A stretch of 16,362 bases of DNA. It comes from Spirochaetales bacterium (GTDB lineage Bacteria > Spirochaetota > Spirochaetia > DSM-27196 > PWMO01). The DNA lies in NCBI GenBank assembly GCA_007123465.1, contig SKLB01000135.1:1-16362 (forward strand). Reading direction: 5' to 3'. How positions within the stretch are numbered: position 1 is the stretch's first letter; every line of letters starts with the position of its first letter. The position numbers were made by a program, and so were the translations under genes. Under the pieces are notes generated by a model that had not been told where the DNA came from, did not search any database, and saw only the letters and a list, made by a program, of their open reading frames with translations. Of the stretch, positions 13,846 through 16,362 are shown piece by piece.

Positions 13846-14785
13846 AGAAGTTCACATTCCGCTGATAGTGCGCTGTGCGCTGCTCGAGCTCGCGCATCCT
13901 GTCGGGTGCGAAGCGGCTGAAACTGTGCGCAATCGCGGCGTTCTGCTCCAGCTCTTCTACCGAAGATACGCCGACAACCGCGGTGTGGATCGGGTGCGAG
14001 AGCACGTAGCCGAGCGCTTCCTCCATGGTCCGGATCCCGTCCTCGCGAAAGATGCGCCCGTCGTAGGCGGCAACCTTCATCGCCGCAATCCCCATGCCGC
14101 GCGCCCGCGCTGCCGGCAGAGCGTGTTCAATCATCGAGTCGTAGTGGCGATCAGCGCAGTTGAGCGCCAGCAGCACACTGTCAAACGGGTAGCGCTCGAG
14201 AGCCTGCCCAAAGAACCGCGCGTTCTTGTGGCCGGTGATCCCAAGGTAGCGCACCGCCTTCTGCTCCTTGAGGCTGCGCATCGCCGCGAGCGCTCCGTTG
14301 TCTGCGCTGACCTCATCGAGTGCCTGCTGAGAGTCGATTGCGTGCAGCTGGTAGAGATCGAGGTAATCGGTCTGCAGCCGGCTGAGCGAGCGCTCAAACA
14401 GGCGCATGGTCCCGTCATAGCTGCGATTGTGACTCTTGCCCGCCAGAAACGCCTGGCCGCGTCGGTGGCGCATCACGCTGCCGATGTTGGCTTCGCTCGG
14501 ACCGTACTGCGCCGCGGTGTCGATGTAGTTTATCCCCAGATCGAGCGCCCGATCCACAATCTCCGCCGCGCGCCCGCGCTCCCGCGCAACCGCAATTGCG
14601 CCCCCAAGGCCGATAATGCTGACTTCCTCCCCGGTTGCGCCCAGCCGCCGTCGCGGTACGCTCGCGGCGGAGCTCTGCCCCCACGATTTGACCGCCGGGA
14701 AGAGGCCATAGCCTGCGCCGGCCAGCAGACCGGCGCACAACAGCCCCTGCTTCAGAAAGCTGCGCCGGTCGATCTTTTCGCTCAT
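13829..14785 (-). CDS. Tat-exported aldo/keto reductase
   Basis: Aldo/keto reductases interconvert carbonyls and alcohols with NAD(P)H. The 318-residue protein begins with a twin-arginine signal: Asp-Arg-Arg-Ser-Phe-Leu-Lys (6-12) matches the consensus almost perfectly, and a hydrophobic stretch (14-31) follows. The mature barrel keeps the catalytic tetrad: Asp89 and Tyr94 (Tyr-Ile-Asp-Thr-Ala-Ala-Gln-Tyr-Gly), Lys117 (Ala-Gly-Lys-Ser-His) and His148 (Leu-Tyr-Gln-Leu-His). Tat export of a folded, cofactor-bound enzyme to the periplasm is implied. ATG 14785 follows GGGAGGCGG; an upstream ATG at 14818 would spoil the signal peptide. It lies 153 bases downstream of an isomerase gene on the same strand and may be co-transcribed. 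The convergent frame covering this gene is antisense noise. Confidence 0.88.
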   Translation of the reverse strand: MSEKIDRRSFLKQGLLCAGLLAGAGYGLFPAVKSWGQSSAASVPRRRLGATGEEVSIIGLGGAIAVARERGRAAEIVDRALDLGINYIDTAAQYGPSEANIGSVMRHRRGQAFLAGKSHNRSYDGTMRLFERSLSRLQTDYLDLYQLHAIDSQQALDEVSADNGALAAMRSLKEQKAVRYLGITGHKNARFFGQALERYPFDSVLLALNCADRHYDSMIEHALPAARARGMGIAAMKVAAYDGRIFREDGIRTMEEALGYVLSHPIHTAVVGVSSVEELEQNAAIAHSFSRFAPDRMRELEQRTAHYQRNVNFFKHQW

Positions 14786-14938
14786 CGTCCGCCTCCCGCT
14801 GATACACTCCACTGCCAAATCTGCTGCTCGGAGCGGTGGGCAGCAACTGTGCGTCCGCCGGCGCAGATCGTTATGTCAGCAACAGGAGGCCATATGCAAG
14901 AGGTTCAAGCGTGCGTGGGCAGTGCTGAACTGACGCAC

Positions 14939-15778
14939 TCACTCCACCCCCAAGGTTTTGAGATAGTCGTAGCTCTTCTGAACCGCCTCGTCTCCCGCGA
15001 CCTCGAGGGTCGTATAGCCATCAAAGCCCTTGGCCATGAGCGCCTCGACCGTTCCCTTGATATCCACGGCGCCCTCGCCCAAGGCGATGGTGGCCATCCC
15101 GACGCCGAATTTGGTGCCGCGTTCGGGCTCCATTTCGGCGGGCAGGTCTTTCCAGTGGACGTGGCCGATGCGATCGCCAAGCCGTTCAACCATCTCAATG
15201 GGATCTCCGCCTCCCAGCCATAGGTTGCCCGTGTCGAGATTGATGCCGAGGTTGTCGGCGTTACAGGCGTCCAGGATCCGCTCCATGAAGTCTACGGAGT
15301 CCGTGTAGGGACCGTGAGGCTCCAGCAAGATCGAGACGCCGTGATCGGCGGCCACCCGTAACGGCTCGTACAGTTTCTCCCGAAACGAGAAGAGGACTTC
15401 ACTTTCCGTAAGACCTTTTCCAAATGGCGTTTCCGGATCGCCCTCGGTGGTAATTACATGCTCCACCCCCATCGTCGCCGCCGCGCGAACCGCCTTGATG
15501 ATTTGCGAGGTCCCGTAGCGCCAGGGGGCGGCAGCATCCAGGATGTTGGCGTGGGCGCAATAGCTGGTGATGGTCAGCCCGTAGCGCTCAAACAGCCGCT
15601 TGATATCGTAGGGATTGGCGTCCAGACTGGCCACGGCGTGGAATACCTTACTGCCGATGCTCGACCCGTCCTGGGTATCCGTCACATCGGCGTATTTGAA
15701 CCCCCGCCCCGCGATACGCTCCAATTGATGTTCCAGAACCGTAAAGGGATCGATCAACGCAAAACATCCTACTTTCAT
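14939..15778 (-). CDS. Sugar phosphate isomerase/epimerase-like TIM-barrel protein
   Basis: This belongs to the xylose-isomerase-like AP-endonuclease-2 fold, whose members isomerise or epimerise sugars and cyclitols with a divalent metal. The 279 residues contain the four expected metal ligands: Glu153 (Leu-Leu-Glu-Pro-His-Gly), Asp182 (Asn-Leu-Asp-Thr-Gly-Asn), His208 (His-Val-His-Trp-Lys-Asp) and Glu259 (Thr-Leu-Glu-Val-Ala-Gly). Gly-Glu-Gly-Ala-Val-Asp near 234-239 is also typical. There is no signal peptide, so it is cytoplasmic. ATG 15778 follows AAAGGAG. Genes of this kind often accompany Gfo/Idh/MocA or aldo/keto reductases in sugar or inositol catabolism, but the substrate is not evident. 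It has its own promoter and lacks the duplicated control block. Confidence 0.87.
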   Translation of the reverse strand: MKVGCFALIDPFTVLEHQLERIAGRGFKYADVTDTQDGSSIGSKVFHAVASLDANPYDIKRLFERYGLTITSYCAHANILDAAAPWRYGTSQIIKAVRAAATMGVEHVITTEGDPETPFGKGLTESEVLFSFREKLYEPLRVAADHGVSILLEPHGPYTDSVDFMERILDACNADNLGINLDTGNLWLGGGDPIEMVERLGDRIGHVHWKDLPAEMEPERGTKFGVGMATIALGEGAVDIKGTVEALMAKGFDGYTTLEVAGDEAVQKSYDYLKTLGVE

Positions 15779-15827
15779 TTTGGTCTTCTCCTTTCTGCTT
15801 GTGTTGCCCCGTCAAGTTACACGCGCA

Positions 15828-15857
15828 ATACTAACACCCACCAGAAGGAGCGGTCAA
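15828..15857 (-). promoter_or_regulatory. Candidate promoter of the isomerase gene
   Basis: Leftward TTGACC (15857-15852), an 18-base spacer and TAGTAT (15833-15828) form a sigma70-like promoter. The predicted start near 15821 leaves a leader of about 43 bases with AAAGGAG before ATG 15778. Confidence 0.4.
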
Positions 15858-15942
15858 GTTTAGTCCGGGCACTGGCTTTGCGTTGTAAGGCAGCGTGACC
15901 CGCTGACTGCGTTTGAATCGTGAGTCTGATCCGGGACCAGGC

Positions 15943-15960
15943 CTGCGTTCAGACGGTGAT
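15943..15960 (+). repeat. 18-bp direct repeat, copy 2 of 2
   Basis: This is identical to 3595-3612, in the same orientation and also in a gene-poor stretch. Similarity fades after about 28 bases, so this is not an intact insertion sequence. Confidence 0.5.
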
Positions 15961-16092
15961 TGGCGGAAGTTGCGGCATCGCGTTGAAATGGCTGTCGCGG
16001 CTGAAAGAGCGTAGCGTAATGGGTGGCGGTTTCCTGCTCATCTGGCTTTCCCTCGACCGCCGTTCTGCACGTGCGCGCGGAGATGAGTTTAG

Positions 16093-16362
16093 CTACGTTT
16101 CGTCCGGCCGGTTTCTGCCATACGTTTCGTGTGCCGAAACAAAGTCACCGGCCACCAGAGAGGCTGCCAGAGAAATTTCACCGGCAAGCAGACTGGCGGC
16201 AACGATCTCGGCAGACTTTCTTGACTGGTGCCAAAATTGTTTTTTTTCGCGGGCATTTTGAAGCAGCAGAACCGCGGAGGCTGTGTATTGGTGCAGAGGT
16301 CCGCCTTTGTGCACCACCACAACCATCACCGCCCCCGAGTTCTGTCCCAATCCGGCCTGCGA
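16093..16362 (-). CDS. HMG-CoA-reductase-like protein, C-terminal part (N-terminus outside window)
   Basis: The leftward frame is open from the right edge to TAG 16095-16093. The last 40 or so residues closely follow class I HMG-CoA reductases, the enzymes that make mevalonate: Ser-Ala-Glu-Ile-Val-Ala-Ala-Ser, Leu-Ala-Gly-Glu-Ile-Ser-Leu-Ala, and Val-Ser-Ala-His-Glu-Thr-Tyr-Gly-Arg-Asn-Arg-Pro, where the His is the family's catalytic C-terminal histidine. Farther upstream the expected Gly-Thr-Val-Gly-Gly-Gly-Thr reads roughly Val-Val-His-Lys-Gly-Gly-Pro, and another frame shows Ile-Gly-Thr and Gly-Gly-Gly. A run of eight A (16247-16240, gene strand) adds to the suspicion of a frameshift. It is either a divergent enzyme or a decaying copy. 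Confidence 0.55.
   Translation of the reverse strand, partial: SQAGLGQNSGAVMVVVVHKGGPLHQYTASAVLLLQNAREKKQFWHQSRKSAEIVAASLLAGEISLAASLVAGDFVSAHETYGRNRPDET

Larger units (their letters stand above)
15779..16092. other. Gap of about 310 bases: promoter region and repeat, no convincing gene
   Basis: The left end holds the leader and promoter of the isomerase gene, and the middle holds copy 2 of the 18-bp repeat. A frame at 15920-16261 starts with GTG, lacks a ribosome-binding site and runs antisense to the HMG-CoA-reductase-like gene, so I do not count it as a gene. Confidence 0.5.

Noticed and set aside
13808..15223. Long open frame (471 codons) on the + strand
   Set aside because: It is antisense to two well-supported genes (aldo/keto reductase, isomerase) and has no family features. 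High GC keeps such shadow frames open.
14894..15223. ATG 14894 with AGGAGG just upstream on the + strand
   Set aside because: The ribosome-binding site is attractive, but the frame runs antisense through the isomerase gene and its metal-binding motifs are clearly on the other strand.
15920..16261. 113-codon + strand frame near the right edge
   Set aside because: It has a GTG start without a ribosome-binding site and is antisense to the HMG-CoA-reductase-like tail.
1..16362. tRNA, rRNA, CRISPR array, intact insertion sequence
   Set aside because: No cloverleaf, rRNA signature, regularly spaced repeats or complete transposase was seen on either strand.

Overview
The window is 16.4 kb of moderately high-GC bacterial chromosome. 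The best lineage hint is the TAXI solute-binding protein: its signal peptide runs into a Phe-Ala-Gly-Gly-Gln-Arg-Glu-Glu mature N-terminus, a style common in Spirochaetaceae. The SD sequences and sigma70-like promoters fit a spirochaete but do not prove one, so this is a moderate-confidence inference.

Left part (1-4246). This holds the 3' end of an unrecognised gene, then rsgA (ribosome-maturation GTPase). Next is a two-gene operon of a TetR-type regulator overlapping a GT1/MGT-family glycosyltransferase. A non-coding stretch with a 24-codon ORF and one copy of an 18-bp repeat leads to a MazF-like toxin preceded by a ribbon-helix-helix antitoxin.

Central part (4284-13769). This is the main system. 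Leftward genes encode an enolase-superfamily enzyme, a RidA-family protein and a coupled 43-residue ORF. Rightward, from the same intergenic region, come a TAXI solute-binding protein, a fused 4TM/12TM TRAP permease, a Gfo/Idh/MocA oxidoreductase and a CocE/NonD-type alpha/beta hydrolase. A ROK-family regulator follows, convergent on the hydrolase. A 138-bp block between the two divergent operons (6418-6555) recurs without gaps at about 79% identity in front of the ROK gene (13623-13760). Each copy carries a leftward promoter, a rightward -35 box and two inverted repeats, each overlapping a -35 element. The simplest model is one ROK regulon: ROK represses itself and both operons, and an imported effector relieves repression. 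The ROK ligand pocket has lost key sugar-binding acidic and amide residues and gained Arg and Lys, which suggests an anionic effector and fits a TAXI transporter. The substrate cannot be named. The enzyme set (ester/amide hydrolase, NAD(P) oxidoreductase, enolase-type racemase or dehydratase, imine deaminase-like RidA) suits an acylated or amine-bearing organic acid.

Right part (13770-16362). Leftward genes encode a TIM-barrel sugar isomerase/epimerase and a Tat-exported aldo/keto reductase. A roughly 300-bp gap carries the second 18-bp repeat. At the right edge is the C-terminal part of an HMG-CoA-reductase-like protein, cut by the window.
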